Assembly: GCA_947565485.1 (NCBI GenBank)
Contig: CANOGG010000042.1
Span: forward strand, 1 to 8,391
Origin: an uncultured Mycoplasma sp.
GTDB lineage: Bacteria; Bacillota_I; Bacilli_A; RF39; UBA660
Length of the DNA stretch: 8,391 bases
Direction of reading: 5' to 3'
The translations under genes and the position numbers were made by a program. How positions within the stretch are numbered: the stretch's first letter is position 1; the number at the start of each line of letters is the position of its first letter. This document shows positions 1-6,822 of this stretch, piece by piece. The notes under the pieces are model-generated. The model ran no database searches and was not told where the DNA came from. It was given only the letters and a program-made list of their open reading frames with translations.

Positions 1-2
1 TA

Positions 3-290
3 AATGAAATGGATGTTGAATTACAAAATTTTCAAGATATAAATGCTTGGATGAATGAGGCCTTTAGCAAAGAAAGATGGGCTGATGCTATTTTGGAGGA
101 CCATATCTAAATGGCTAAAAAATAAGGAGTAAATGAAGGATATACATCTGGAGTGAATGATGGATATAATTCTGGAAGAAATGACGCTGTCCTTGAAACA
201 GCTAAAAACATGTTAAAAGATAATATAAATATCAAATCAATTATGAAGTATACAGGTTTAACCAAAAAAGAAATTGAAAAATTAAAATAG
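3..290 (+). pseudogene. Degraded 3' end of an Rpn-type (PD-(D/E)XK) putative transposase/nuclease gene
   Basis: One reading frame runs from the left edge to a TAG at 288-290 but is interrupted by TAA at 108-110 and TAA at 123-125. The frame is the same before, between and after the stops. The last part has glycines every four residues (GVNEGYTSGVNDGYNSG), then a short helical segment ending GLTKKEIEKLK. A glycine-spaced linker followed by 'AKxMLKxxxxIxxIxxxTGLxxxEIEKLK' is the usual C-terminus of Rpn family recombination-promoting nucleases/putative transposases, so I infer that family. The second stop lies where a Glu codon would complete an AKKEG repeat (GAA to TAA), which suggests nonsense mutation rather than a frameshift. 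No ribosome site opens a usable ORF between the stops. The nuclease domain would lie left of the window, so the family call rests on the tail alone. The first 35 residues are not diagnostic and could belong to an otherwise intact product truncated at 110. Confidence 0.5.
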
Positions 291-352
291 TTCCATAAGA
301 GACAAATAATCTACTTCTAAACTAATAATCGAATATACAAATCTGGTATAAA

Positions 353-377
353 AATTTTGGTGAAAATTACCATAATT
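353..377. repeat. Imperfect inverted repeat in the intergenic region
   Basis: AATTTTGGT (353-361) and ACCATAATT (369-377) pair at 8 of 9 positions around a 7-base loop. It lies between the broken upstream gene and the promoter of the surface-protein gene. It could be a weak operator or a remnant terminator, but no T-run follows directly. The rest of 291-454 holds no gene that I can see. Confidence 0.25.
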
Positions 378-401
378 AAATTACTTTTATATGATAATAA
401 A

Positions 402-430
402 TTGATAATAAACCAAATTTGTGATATATT
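402..430 (+). promoter_or_regulatory. Sigma-A type promoter with extended -10, upstream of the surface-protein gene
   Basis: A -35 box TTGATA (402-407) is followed after exactly 17 bases by a -10 box TATATT (425-430). The bases TGA just before it (422-424) give the extended -10 TGn motif. Transcription would start near 437, leaving a short leader of about 18 bases that contains the ribosome site AGGAG (440-444). Confidence 0.65.
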
Positions 431-454
431 AATTATACTAGGAGCGAGTAGATT

Positions 455-3400
455 ATGAAAAAAAATTTTAACTTAAAATTATTAATCTTACCAATACTAT
501 TAGTCGTAAGTGTCTTTTTTATCATCAAATTAAACCCCAAAACAGTTGAAGCTAATATCGGCCAAGGACTAAAAGAAATAGAAAGATACGACGAAGGTGG
601 CCTGACAGTCGAAATACATGAAATTTACGTAAAACTAACAGGCTCATCTAAATTTAATCATGTAAGTGGCAAACTATATTTAACCAATTTAACCTTAGTA
701 ACTTTTGAAGCTTTAGGCGATTTTAAAATAGATAGTCAAAGCATAAATGGTACAACTGTTAATTATAGCCTTACATCTAATAAAATATATACTACTTCTG
801 ATATGGACAGCGATGGGTATGTCTTTGTCGCTAGAGTCAAAGTTAAGCAAATAAGAAACGAAAATTGTCTCTTACAAATAGAACCAGATAAAGCAACAAC
901 CGTTGAAACCAATAAATTCAATATAACAAAAGAAGCCTACAATTCTAGTGGCACCTCAAAAATAACCCAAATAAAAGCTGGTGAAGCATTCAAATATAAA
1001 ATTACTGTCACTGGAAATAACACCATTGAAACAGATACTGTTACAGTTACTGATATTATTCCAAGCACTCTTGATATAATTGATGCCAACACAGAAGTAA
1101 AAGGTACCATTAGTGGCCAAACTATAACCTGGAATCTGGGAAAATTTGGTACAGGAACTATAACTAAAACCCTATGGGTTAACGTCCGAGCGAAAACAAA
1201 TGTTACTGGTAATATATCTAACACTGCTGTATTAAGGGTTGGTGATAAAAGTTTAGAAAGTGGTGTAACGTTACCTGTTGTCTCGCCTAAATTAGAAATA
1301 ACAAAAACAGCAAGTAAATCTAAAGTCGCCGTTGGTGAAACTTTCTACTATAATATTACCGTTAAAAATACTGGAACTGGTGCTACCAATAATCTTACTA
1401 TAACTGATACTTTTGACTCTAAATATCTCGAATTTGTAAGTGCTTCACCTAGCCAGACTTCAAGTAATATTACATCTAGTACTTCAACTATTAATTTTAA
1501 TATAAGCCCAATAAATGCCGGCGGTAGTACTACTATTAGAGTTAATTTCAAAGTTAAAACTGGTTTTAGCGAAAATACGATTCGTAACACAGCTAGTGTT
1601 GAAGATAAAACAACGACCGTTGATGTCGATGTTTCTAAACCAAATTTAACAATCAAAAAAGAAGTAAGTACGAGTGAAATAAAAAGGGGAGGAAACTTCG
1701 ACTATAAAATAACTGTTAAAAATACTGGTGATGGTGCCGCTAGCAATGTAGTTGTCACAGACCAAATTGACGGTAATTTAGAAATATTGAGTACTACAAG
1801 TGGTACATATAGTAACAATACCTTAACCGCAACCTTTGGAAGTCTCGCTCCCAATGCTACTCAAGTCATAACCGTTAGGGTCAAAGTAAAACAAACTGCT
1901 CCTCTAGGTCAATTAAACAATGTCGCCACCGTCAAGAGTGATACCACCCCTGAAACAAGCGATGATGAAGAAATAACCATTACTGATTCTAAAATAACAA
2001 TAAACAAAGTTGCAAGTAAAAAAACTGTAAACGCCGGTGAAGAGTTTACATATACCATAACTGTTCGTAATAGTGGCAGTGCCGCCGCCAGTAGTCTAAC
2101 CATCAAAGATACCTTAGATAGTAATCTAACTCTTGTTGATGGTGCTGGTGCTAGTATAAATGGCAATACTCTCACCTGGACAATTGCTTCACTATCACCG
2201 AATGCCGAAAAAGCTTATACTATCAAAGTCAAAGTTAAACCTGATGTTCCAGATAATACAACAATCACCAATATTGTAACCGCCAAAGAACCAGGCAAAG
2301 AAGAAGTCGAAGACCAAGAAGAAGTTGAAGTTAAAAAACATAATCTTTCTATTGAAAAAGTCGCTTTTAACAATCAAAATGTCAAACTTATCAAACCCGG
2401 TGAAGAATTTACTTATCGTATAACCATCCGTAACACCGGCAGTGCTGCTGCCACTAATCTAACTCTAAGTGATAACATCAATAGTGCTTTAACCATCGTC
2501 CAAACTGATGGCACTGTAACAGGCAGCAAAATAACATGGAATATTCCGACTCTTAATATAAATGAGTCTAAGACTTACACTATAAAAGTTCGTCTCTCTT
2601 CAAGTGCTACCACCAACACTAAAATTAAAAATATTGCTACTCTAACAGATGGCACTGAAACCAAAGAAGCTGAAGATACTATCACGGTCATCGATTCTGA
2701 TGTTTATATTAAAAAAGAAGCTAATGTAAAAGAGATTAAACCCGGCGAAGAATTCTTCTATCGTCTAATAATTGGTAATACTGGTAATACAACTGCCACT
2801 GCTATTGAAGTCATGGATACTCTTCCAAGCGAATTAACATTCTTAAGATATGAAACCCCAACTAATGTCAATGCTAGTGTCAGTGGAAATGTTCAAACTT
2901 TTCAAATACCTAGTCTTAACTCTAATGAAACCATAACCCTAAAAATATATGTCCGTGCTAATAGCAACATCACCAACACCAAAACCATCAAAAACACTGC
3001 TATCTTAAAACATGAAGATAAAGAAATACCTGTTGAAGAAGAAGTTGATGTTATTGACACCAATGTTACAGTAAAGAAGGAAGCAAGCGTTGACAAATTA
3101 GTCGTAGGTGAAGAATTTTCTTATACCATTACCATAACCAATAGTGGTAAACTAGATGCCAAAGACCTAACTGTGACTGATACTTTTGATGCTACTAAAC
3201 TAAGCTTAATTGACGCCGCCTCAGGAACATTAAGTGATAATACTCTTACTTGGAATATTGCTTCTCTAGCTTCTGGCGAAACTAAAAAAAACATTCTAAA
3301 ATTTAAAGTAATCGCTGGAAACAGTGGCGATACAATCAAAAATAAAGTAGTCGTTACAGAACCCAATAAACCTCCCAAAGAAGACGAGGTAACAACACCA

Positions 3401-3874
3401 ATCGAAGAAATTGATATAAAAGTCAAAAAAACTGTCAATGCAAGTGTCGTATCCAAGAATGAAGAATATAAATACTTTATTACTATAACTAATAACAGTA
3501 ATATCACTCTAACCGACATCGTTTTAAAAGACGAACTAGATAGCAACCTCATCTTTGTCGCTGGCGATGGTGCCACTAATGAAAATAACATTCTAACTTG
3601 GCTCTTATCCCTTAGTCCTGAAGAAGAAAAAACTGTTGCTATCACAGTCAAAGTAAAAGAAAACAGTGGTGTAAAAGAAATTGAAAATAAAGCCACCATT
3701 ACCTACCGCGAAAAAAACGAGGAAACTGAAGAAGTAATTGTTAAAGTTGAAGAGATAAAGAACCCAAAAACAGGCGGTAATATAATCATTTATGCTATCA
3801 TAACTAGTGGAGGTATAGCATCAGTATTACTGCTAAACTATGTCCATAAAAGACGCAAGATATACCGTATATAA
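455..3874 (+). CDS. Cell-wall-anchored surface protein with eight DUF11-like repeats and NPKTG sorting signal
   Basis: The start ATG lies 10 bases after AGGAG (440-444) and opens a clear signal peptide: MKKN, a hydrophobic core at residues 9-25, and a likely signal peptidase site after VEA (residue 33). Residues 34-155 form an N-terminal beta-rich domain that I cannot assign; its hydrophobic strand pattern is somewhat cohesin- or Ig-like. Eight tandem repeats of about 115 residues follow, starting near 156, 278, 396, 512, 629, 749, 870 and 987. Each has the DUF11 signature of a strand with Lys, then GEEFxYxIT, NTG, TDT and a late NTA motif. The protein ends with NPKTG (1103-1107), a hydrophobic helix (about 1109-1130) and a basic tail HKRRKIYRI, the arrangement of a sortase substrate. 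It should be exported and covalently attached to peptidoglycan, with the repeats as a stalk. A binding role is only inferred, and no sortase gene is visible. The only cysteine is residue 138. The stop TAA is fused to the ribosome site of the next gene. Confidence 0.9.
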   Translation: MKKNFNLKLLILPILLVVSVFFIIKLNPKTVEANIGQGLKEIERYDEGGLTVEIHEIYVKLTGSSKFNHVSGKLYLTNLTLVTFEALGDFKIDSQSINGTTVNYSLTSNKIYTTSDMDSDGYVFVARVKVKQIRNENCLLQIEPDKATTVETNKFNITKEAYNSSGTSKITQIKAGEAFKYKITVTGNNTIETDTVTVTDIIPSTLDIIDANTEVKGTISGQTITWNLGKFGTGTITKTLWVNVRAKTNVTGNISNTAVLRVGDKSLESGVTLPVVSPKLEITKTASKSKVAVGETFYYNITVKNTGTGATNNLTITDTFDSKYLEFVSASPSQTSSNITSSTSTINFNISPINAGGSTTIRVNFKVKTGFSENTIRNTASVEDKTTTVDVDVSKPNLTIKKEVSTSEIKRGGNFDYKITVKNTGDGAASNVVVTDQIDGNLEILSTTSGTYSNNTLTATFGSLAPNATQVITVRVKVKQTAPLGQLNNVATVKSDTTPETSDDEEITITDSKITINKVASKKTVNAGEEFTYTITVRNSGSAAASSLTIKDTLDSNLTLVDGAGASINGNTLTWTIASLSPNAEKAYTIKVKVKPDVPDNTTITNIVTAKEPGKEEVEDQEEVEVKKHNLSIEKVAFNNQNVKLIKPGEEFTYRITIRNTGSAAATNLTLSDNINSALTIVQTDGTVTGSKITWNIPTLNINESKTYTIKVRLSSSATTNTKIKNIATLTDGTETKEAEDTITVIDSDVYIKKEANVKEIKPGEEFFYRLIIGNTGNTTATAIEVMDTLPSELTFLRYETPTNVNASVSGNVQTFQIPSLNSNETITLKIYVRANSNITNTKTIKNTAILKHEDKEIPVEEEVDVIDTNVTVKKEASVDKLVVGEEFSYTITITNSGKLDAKDLTVTDTFDATKLSLIDAASGTLSDNTLTWNIASLASGETKKNILKFKVIAGNSGDTIKNKVVVTEPNKPPKEDEVTTPIEEIDIKVKKTVNASVVSKNEEYKYFITITNNSNITLTDIVLKDELDSNLIFVAGDGATNENNILTWLLSLSPEEEKTVAITVKVKENSGVKEIENKATITYREKNEETEEVIVKVEEIKNPKTGGNIIIYAIITSGGIASVLLLNYVHKRRKIYRI
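920..3745 (+). repeat. Tandem array of eight DUF11-like repeat units within the surface-protein gene
   Basis: Repeat units of about 345 bases are diverged along most of the array, but units 4 and 5 remain close in their first third: GEEFTYTITVRNSGSAAASS against GEEFTYRITIRNTGSAAATN. Units 5 and 6 share 'AAACCCGG(T/C)GAAGAATT' at the DNA level. This suggests growth by unequal recombination, with the middle units being the most recent. In every unit one Lys of the first strand, one Asp after the mid strand and one Asn near the end are conserved, for example K284/D318/N378 and K518/D552/N606. Confidence 0.85.
3761..3874 (+). other. C-terminal cell-wall sorting signal (NPKTG, membrane helix, basic tail)
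   Basis: The codons encode NPKTG followed by GNIIIYAIITSGGIASVLLL and then HKRRK. The motif replaces the Leu of LPxTG with Asn. NPxTx motifs are known among sortase substrates, so the cognate sortase may have a specialised motif preference. The enzyme itself is not in this window. Confidence 0.8.
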
Positions 3875-3885
3875 AGGAGGAATAT

Positions 3886-4065
3886 ATGAAAGACATATTT
3901 GTTGGACTTATTATAATTTTAGTCGCATTCTTAATCGTTGATTTTATCTACACCGAAAAAAATACTTGTACTGTTAGTAAAAATAGTTACACGGATAATT
4001 ACAAATGTGGCATCTTAAAAAAGAATGTTGATATTGAAATATATTTATTCGACCGTTACTGGTAA
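3886..4065 (+). CDS. 59-aa single-pass membrane peptide, unknown function
   Basis: An ATG at 3886 sits 5 bases after a perfect AAAGGAGG (3873-3880) that overlaps the stop codon of the surface-protein gene, so the two are cotranscribed and probably translationally coupled. The product starts MKDIFVGLIIILVAFLIVDF: a hydrophobic helix at about residues 4-22 that could be an uncleaved anchor or a signal sequence. A 37-residue polar tail follows, rich in Lys, Asn and Tyr, with two cysteines (C28 and C41), and ends DRYW. The tail is probably outside the cell, where the cysteines could form a disulfide. I do not recognise a family. The strong ribosome site, the position before a terminator and the clean membrane segment make it a likely real gene. 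It may assist or accompany the surface protein, but nothing in the sequence proves this. Confidence 0.7.
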   Translation: MKDIFVGLIIILVAFLIVDFIYTEKNTCTVSKNSYTDNYKCGILKKNVDIEIYLFDRYW

Positions 4066-4069
4066 CCAG

Positions 4070-4098
4070 AGACTCAACAACCAACATTGAGTTTTTTT
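4070..4098 (+). terminator. Rho-independent terminator of the surface-protein operon
   Basis: ACTCAA (4072-4077) pairs with TTGAGT (4087-4092) around a 9-base loop, and the stem can be extended by a G-U and an A-T pair at its base. The T-run 4092-4098 follows. It begins a few bases after the stop codon of the 59-aa ORF, which supports that ORF as the last gene of the unit. Confidence 0.75.
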
Positions 4099-4123
4099 CT
4101 CATTTAAAATTTTAAACTAATTA

Positions 4124-4152
4124 TTGTTTTAAACCCTCAAATATGGTATCAT
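4124..4152 (+). promoter_or_regulatory. Sigma-A type promoter with extended -10, upstream of the GH31 gene
   Basis: TTGTTT (4124-4129), a 17-base spacer and TATCAT (4147-4152) preceded by TGG (4144-4146) form an extended -10 promoter. Transcription would begin about 20 bases before the GTG start of the glycosidase. No obvious operator or catabolite-repression site is seen around it. Confidence 0.55.
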
Positions 4153-4181
4153 AATAATAGTAAAATAAGGGAGAAGATAGT

Positions 4182-6587
4182 GTGGCAAATTTAGATTCAC
4201 ATTTTAAAATAGACTATGAGAATGCCATTAGTAAAAAAGAAGCTATATTTCGAGGCAACACCTATCGAATAACAATATTAACTGAAAGATTAATTCGTTT
4301 CGAATATGCTCCAAATGGTGAATTCTTTGACCACCCCACGGAATTAGCACGATTTCGTAATTTTCCTGTCCCTGAATTTCAAGTTGAACAAAACGAACGT
4401 ACATTAATTGTCCAGACAAGATACTTTGTTCTCCAATACATGAAAGAAAAACCTTTCATCGGTCCGAAATATGCCCCTGACCAATTTCTAAAAGTCGGTC
4501 TCATGAATAGTGACAAAGTCTGGTATTTTAATCATCCTGAAGCTCGAAATTTTGGCGGTACTAAAATCTCACTCGATAAAAACATGAAGAGTGGCTGTGA
4601 ACGCGGTCTTTACTCCACAGATGGTTTTGCTTCCATCGACGACTCTAAAAATCTTATCTTTTTAGAAGATGGCTTTCTAGTACCCCCTGAGACTGAGCGT
4701 GTCGACACTTATCTTTTCATCTATCGTCGAGACTTTGGCCTTTGCTTAAAGGATTATTTCACTCTAACCGGCTATCCTCCCTTAATCCCTAGATATGCCC
4801 TTGGTATATGGTGGCACAAAGATGTCATTTACTCCTACAACGACACTAAAAAACTTTTAAAAACTTTCAACAGCCACGAAATACCACTTTCTATTATTTT
4901 ATTAAACGAATTTTGGCACATCAAAGATGCTAACAATTTAACTCGCTATAAAACCGGTTTCACTTTCTCTAAAGAATTATTTCCAGACCCCTATGAATTT
5001 ACGACTTACATGCATGACCGTGGTATTCGAATTGGCCTTAACATCGACCCGATTGAGGGCATAAATTCCCATGAAGAAAAATTCAACGATATTGTAGCAT
5101 TACTAGGCCTCCCTAATATCAACAACATTCCCTTTAATATCTTCGACCGTACTTTCATCTCTGTTTATTTTAACCATTTAATCCGTCCTTTAGATAGCAT
5201 GGGTATCGATTTTTATTGGCTCGATTATCAAGATAACTTAAATAGTTTGAAAGCCTTAACTCACTACCACTTTTTAAACTACAAAAAAGACAATCGTTAC
5301 CGTCCCATGGTTTTCTCTCGAAATACTCTAGCTGCCTCCCATCTAAATGGCATCCACTATTCTGGTGCTACTACCGTTAGTTTTGACACTCTAAATTATA
5401 TCCCCTCATTTAACTCTACTGCAAGTAACATTGGCGTTTCCTGGTGGAGCCATGACATTGGTGGTTTTAAAGGTGGTATTGAAGACTCCGAACTATACAT
5501 AAGGTATGTCCAACTAGGAACTTATAGTCCCATTTTTCGCCTTGCTTGCGAACGTGGTCATTACTACAAACGTGAACCCTGGTCTTGGGATATCAAAACT
5601 TACACTATTGCGAAAGAATACTGCCACCTACGCCATCGCCTCATCCCTTATTTATATACCGAAAATTATAAATACCACCAAACTGGTTTACCTCTAATTC
5701 AACCATTATATTATAGTTATCCAGAAATATATTATGAACCAGTCTATAAAAATGAATATTATTTCGGCAGTGAACTCTTAGTAAAACCTATCACCAAGAA
5801 ACAGGACGAAATCATGCATCGTTGTGTCGAACAGTTATTTCTTCCTAAAGGAACCTGGTACGATTTTAAAACTGGTAAAAAGTTCCCTGGTAACAAAAGA
5901 TATGTCGCTTTCTATAAAGATGAAGATTATCCCGTCTTTGCCAAGAGTGGTTCCATTATTCCTCTTGCCATTCTTCCTACTAATATCAATGATACTAACC
6001 CCCCTGAGGGCATGGAAATCCATGTCTTCCCCGGTCGTAGTAATATCTACAAACTCTATGAAGATGATGGCATCTCCCGTCTTAATGAAGAGGGCTACTA
6101 TATAATAACCGCGATTGACTACAACTATCTTGCTAACAACTATACTTTAATAATCCGTCCTATTGAAGGTAAAGCTGGCATAATCCCCCCAGTTCGAACC
6201 TACAAAATAAGATTTCGCAACACCCGTGAAGCCGAAGATGTTAAAGTCTATATCAATGATACTAGTATTCCTGTTGAAGCTTTCATCGAAGATAATGACT
6301 TTATTGTGATGGCAAAGAATGTTCCAACCACGAGTCAGTTAACTATCAACTGTAAAGGCCGTGACATCGAAATTGACGAAGTCCGTCTTATTAACGAAGA
6401 TATCAATTCTATTATCAACGACGCTGAAATAAACACCAATCTAAAAGAGAGTATTGCTAGTATCATGTTTAGTGAAATGGAAATAACCAAAAAACGTGTC
6501 GAAATAAAAAAACTCGCCCGTAAAGGTTTACGTCCTGTTTTTATTCGAATGTTTATAAAACTACTTGAATATGTCGCTGAAATTTAG
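4182..6587 (+). CDS. Glycoside hydrolase family 31 enzyme (alpha-glucosidase-like), divergent sugar-binding motifs
   Basis: The protein has 801 residues and no signal peptide, so it is probably cytoplasmic. The start is GTG, 8 bases after GGGAG (4169-4173); the N-terminal beta domain motif YRITILTERLIRFEY begins early, so this start fits. The TIM barrel begins near residue 200 (PRYALGIWWHKD). The catalytic nucleophile is D348 in WLDYQ and the general acid/base D425 in WWSHDIGGF, both hallmarks of GH31. The WLDYQ/WWSHDIGGF combination resembles the GH31 branch with WxDWQ rather than the classical WxDMNE. A C-terminal beta region with VRTYKIRFRN (about 671-680) is followed by a charged helical tail (about 725-801). 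GH31 enzymes hydrolyse or transfer terminal alpha-glucosyl, alpha-xylosyl or alpha-galactosyl groups; the substrate here cannot be told. Several positions that usually hold the sugar are altered (N242, L388, A396, A455), so specificity is probably unusual. No sugar transporter or regulator is adjacent. Confidence 0.88.
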   Translation: MANLDSHFKIDYENAISKKEAIFRGNTYRITILTERLIRFEYAPNGEFFDHPTELARFRNFPVPEFQVEQNERTLIVQTRYFVLQYMKEKPFIGPKYAPDQFLKVGLMNSDKVWYFNHPEARNFGGTKISLDKNMKSGCERGLYSTDGFASIDDSKNLIFLEDGFLVPPETERVDTYLFIYRRDFGLCLKDYFTLTGYPPLIPRYALGIWWHKDVIYSYNDTKKLLKTFNSHEIPLSIILLNEFWHIKDANNLTRYKTGFTFSKELFPDPYEFTTYMHDRGIRIGLNIDPIEGINSHEEKFNDIVALLGLPNINNIPFNIFDRTFISVYFNHLIRPLDSMGIDFYWLDYQDNLNSLKALTHYHFLNYKKDNRYRPMVFSRNTLAASHLNGIHYSGATTVSFDTLNYIPSFNSTASNIGVSWWSHDIGGFKGGIEDSELYIRYVQLGTYSPIFRLACERGHYYKREPWSWDIKTYTIAKEYCHLRHRLIPYLYTENYKYHQTGLPLIQPLYYSYPEIYYEPVYKNEYYFGSELLVKPITKKQDEIMHRCVEQLFLPKGTWYDFKTGKKFPGNKRYVAFYKDEDYPVFAKSGSIIPLAILPTNINDTNPPEGMEIHVFPGRSNIYKLYEDDGISRLNEEGYYIITAIDYNYLANNYTLIIRPIEGKAGIIPPVRTYKIRFRNTREAEDVKVYINDTSIPVEAFIEDNDFIVMAKNVPTTSQLTINCKGRDIEIDEVRLINEDINSIINDAEINTNLKESIASIMFSEMEITKKRVEIKKLARKGLRPVFIRMFIKLLEYVAEI

Positions 6588-6593
6588 TAAAAT
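6565..6593 (+). promoter_or_regulatory. Probable promoter of the T-box/leuS operon
   Basis: TTGAAT (6565-6570), a 17-base spacer and TAAAAT (6588-6593) lie across the last codons and stop of the GH31 gene. Transcription from here would start near 6600, just before the base of T-box stem I, which is where it should start. There is no terminator between the GH31 stop and this site, so some read-through from the GH31 gene is possible. Confidence 0.5.
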
Positions 6594-6600
6594 ATAACAA

Positions 6601-6797
6601 ATACGTGGAGAAAAGAGTAGTAATAAATATATTCTTTTAAATAGAGAACTTGTGTCTGGTGGAAAACAAGTAAAAGAACTTTATGAACTTGCTTTTTGAG
6701 TATTAAGGGGTCTAGCTCCCATATCAGCTATCAAAAGTAACAAACAAAGGTGGTACCGCGGGTTAATATCTCGCCCTTTAACATACCATCTTTTTTT
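6601..6797 (+). promoter_or_regulatory. Leucine T-box riboswitch (CUU specifier)
   Basis: The leader folds as a T-box. The stem I base is GAAAAG (6610-6615) with CTTTTT (6692-6697). The specifier loop has AGTAGTA (6616-6622) opposite GAACTTG (6685-6691), with specifier CTT at 6688-6690, a Leu codon. The next helices are ATAAA (6623-6627)/TTTAT (6680-6684) and TTCTTTT (6632-6638)/AAAAGAA (6672-6678). An AGAGA bulge region and a distal hairpin ACTTGT (6648-6653)/ACAAGT (6666-6671) with a GGTGGAAA loop follow. A small GGGG/CTCCC hairpin lies at 6707-6720. The antiterminator is AAAGG (6746-6750)/CCTTT (6775-6779), a 7-base TGGTACC bulge (6751-6757) and GCGGG (6758-6762)/CTCGC (6770-6774). The TGGT in the bulge fits the ACCA end of tRNA-Leu (discriminator A). 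Uncharged tRNA-Leu should stabilise the antiterminator and allow expression of the downstream genes. Confidence 0.93.
6746..6797 (+). terminator. T-box terminator, mutually exclusive with the antiterminator
   Basis: AAAGGTGGTA (6746-6755) pairs with TACCATCTTT (6784-6793), including one G-U pair, and the T-run 6791-6797 follows. The 5' arm is the tRNA-binding bulge and the antiterminator strand themselves, so tRNA binding and termination cannot coexist. Many T-boxes instead sequester only the 3' side of the antiterminator. Confidence 0.75.
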
Positions 6798-6822
6798 AAT
6801 CTAGTAAAGGAGGAACTATAAA

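Noticed and set aside
108..125. Stop-codon readthrough or recoding across the two TAA codons
   Set aside because: There are two TAA codons four codons apart and no visible stimulatory structure, so mutation is the simpler explanation.
133..156. ATG at 133 preceded by AAGGAG, looking like a gene start
   Set aside because: The frame ends after seven codons at TGA. The AAGGAG arises from the codons of the broken upstream frame.
533..547. LNPKT within the signal peptide of the surface protein, resembling the C-terminal NPKTG motif
   Set aside because: It lies before the predicted cleavage site with no following Gly, helix or basic tail, so it is probably coincidence.
3121..3699. Long antisense ORF (192 aa) and several smaller antisense ORFs inside the surface-protein gene
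   Set aside because: They lie opposite a convincing gene with repeated Thr/Val/Asn codons, which produces stop-poor antisense frames. Their translations are low-complexity Val/Leu/Ser strings, and I saw no ribosome site for them.
920..3745. Repeats considered as a CRISPR array or DNA-level minisatellite
   Set aside because: Units are about 345 bases, in frame, diverged in DNA and conserved in protein, so they are protein domain repeats.
5824..6105. 93-aa ORF in another + frame inside the GH31 gene, plus a 62-aa antisense ORF at the same place
   Set aside because: The GH31 frame across this region encodes conserved family sequence. The alternative frames have no family-like features.
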